Below are positions 21,095 to 21,592 of a DNA stretch of 21,592 nt, piece by piece. Position 1 is the stretch's first letter. Each line of letters begins with the position of its first letter. A program made the translations under genes and the position numbers. Origin of the DNA: Candidatus Pacearchaeota archaeon UBA92 (GTDB lineage: Archaea > Nanobdellota > Nanobdellia > Pacearchaeales > GW2011-AR1); the NCBI GenBank assembly GCA_002497285.1, contig DANJ01000025.1:1-21592 (forward strand), read 5' to 3'. The notes beneath the pieces were generated by a model. The model was not told the origin of the DNA. It did not search any database and saw only the letters and a program-made list of their open reading frames with translations.

Positions 21095-21592
21095 ATGGCA
21101 CTTGGAATTAGCTTTGGGACATATCTTATTGCTTTCGCCGTAATAGTTATTTTGTCAGGCATTAGAGTAATTAATCAATATGAAAGGGCCGTTAAATTTA
21201 GGCTTGGAAGATATGCCGGAACCCTCCAACCAGGATTTAGATGGATAATTCCTGTAATTGAGAGAATAGAAAAGATTGATGTGAGAGTTATCACTACGGA
21301 CATTCCTTCTCAAGAAGTTATAACTAAAGATAATGTTCCGATGAGGGTGAATGGCGTTGTTTTCTTTAAAGTTGTGAATTCTGAAAAGGCTGTTTTGGAA
21401 GTTGAGGATTATCAGTTTGCTATTTCTCAGCTTGCTCAGTCAGCACTTAGAGATATGACTGGAAAGGCTGAGCTTGATACTGTTCTTGCTAAAAGAGAAG
21501 AAATAGGAAACCAAGTCCAAAAAATAGTCGACAAAGAAACAGACCCTTGGGGAATTAAAATTACGGATGGTGATACTCCTTGCCCTAAAGGG
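21095..21592 (+). CDS. Stomatin/prohibitin-family (slipin) membrane protein, 3' truncated
   Basis: The window cuts this gene after 166 codons. Translation from the ATG gives an N-terminal membrane hairpin (about 6-23), then INQYERAVKFRLGRY (26-40), LQPGFRWIIPVIERIEKID (44-62) and MRVNGVVFFKV, the start of the SPFH domain. ALRDMTGKAELDTVLAKRE is the classic stomatin segment. Stomatins form membrane-bound oligomers, often with an NfeD partner whose gene is not visible here. The last eight residues (GDTPCPKG) do not fit the family, which after WGIKITD normally goes on with a D-I-x-L-P motif; this may be a sequence or assembly error at the end. Confidence 0.88.
   Translation, partial: MALGISFGTYLIAFAVIVILSGIRVINQYERAVKFRLGRYAGTLQPGFRWIIPVIERIEKIDVRVITTDIPSQEVITKDNVPMRVNGVVFFKVVNSEKAVLEVEDYQFAISQLAQSALRDMTGKAELDTVLAKREEIGNQVQKIVDKETDPWGIKITDGDTPCPKG

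Noticed and set aside
1..21592. CRISPR arrays, insertion sequences and prophage genes
   Set aside because: No regularly spaced repeats, transposase-like proteins or terminal inverted repeats were seen by eye.

Overview
The window is a 21.6-kb piece of an AT-rich archaeal genome. It carries the archaeal form of the S10/spc ribosomal-protein super-operon: uL3, uL4, uL23, uL2, uS19, uL22, uS3, uL29, aIF1, uS17, uL14, uL24, eS4, uL5, uS14, uS8, uL6, eL32, eL19, uL18, uS5, uL30, uL15 and SecY. The archaeal-only proteins eS4, eL32, eL19 and aIF1, TATA boxes about 25 nt before start codons, and a prefoldin alpha gene place it in Archaea. The small accessory proteins, the very tight packing and the AMP phosphorylase plus R15P isomerase-like pair suggest a DPANN lineage (Pacearchaeota/Woesearchaeota-like). 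That placement is an inference from style, not a phylogeny.

Layout. Positions 1-4337 hold tRNA-Ser(UGA) followed after 7 nt by a CYTH-like gene. Next come three minus-strand genes (a small helical hypothetical, AMP phosphorylase, and an AI-2E/PerM-type membrane protein) and a divergent hypothetical. Positions 4338-16500 are one dense plus-strand ribosomal operon with a roughly 80-nt leader; many genes in it overlap by 1, 4, 8, 11 or 20 nt. Two non-ribosomal genes sit inside it: a DEDDh exonuclease between uL4 and uL23, and a rubredoxin-like zinc-ribbon gene between uL30 and uL15. The RNase P gene rnp1, often found before uS17, is absent. Positions 16525-19331 hold secY, an AbrB/MazF toxin-antitoxin pair where adk often lies in archaea, the YidC-like DUF106/EMC3 membrane insertase, and prefoldin alpha. 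Positions 19324-21592 hold a minus-strand R15P isomerase-like gene, a SpoIIM-like membrane protein and a stomatin/slipin gene cut by the window end.

How it works together. The centre makes ribosomes (23 r-proteins, aIF1) and links them to membrane insertion (SecY, DUF106) and chaperoning (prefoldin). The flanks hold the first two enzymes of the archaeal AMP-salvage pathway (AMP phosphorylase, ribose-1,5-bisphosphate isomerase); the third, type III RuBisCO, is not in the window. Gene starts follow two rules. First genes of transcripts are mostly leaderless, with a TATA box about 25 nt before the start codon. Many, but not all, internal operon genes have Shine-Dalgarno sites such as GGAGG or AAGGAG. 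These rules decided several start codons. No CRISPR array, insertion sequence or gene-free stretch above 300 nt was seen.
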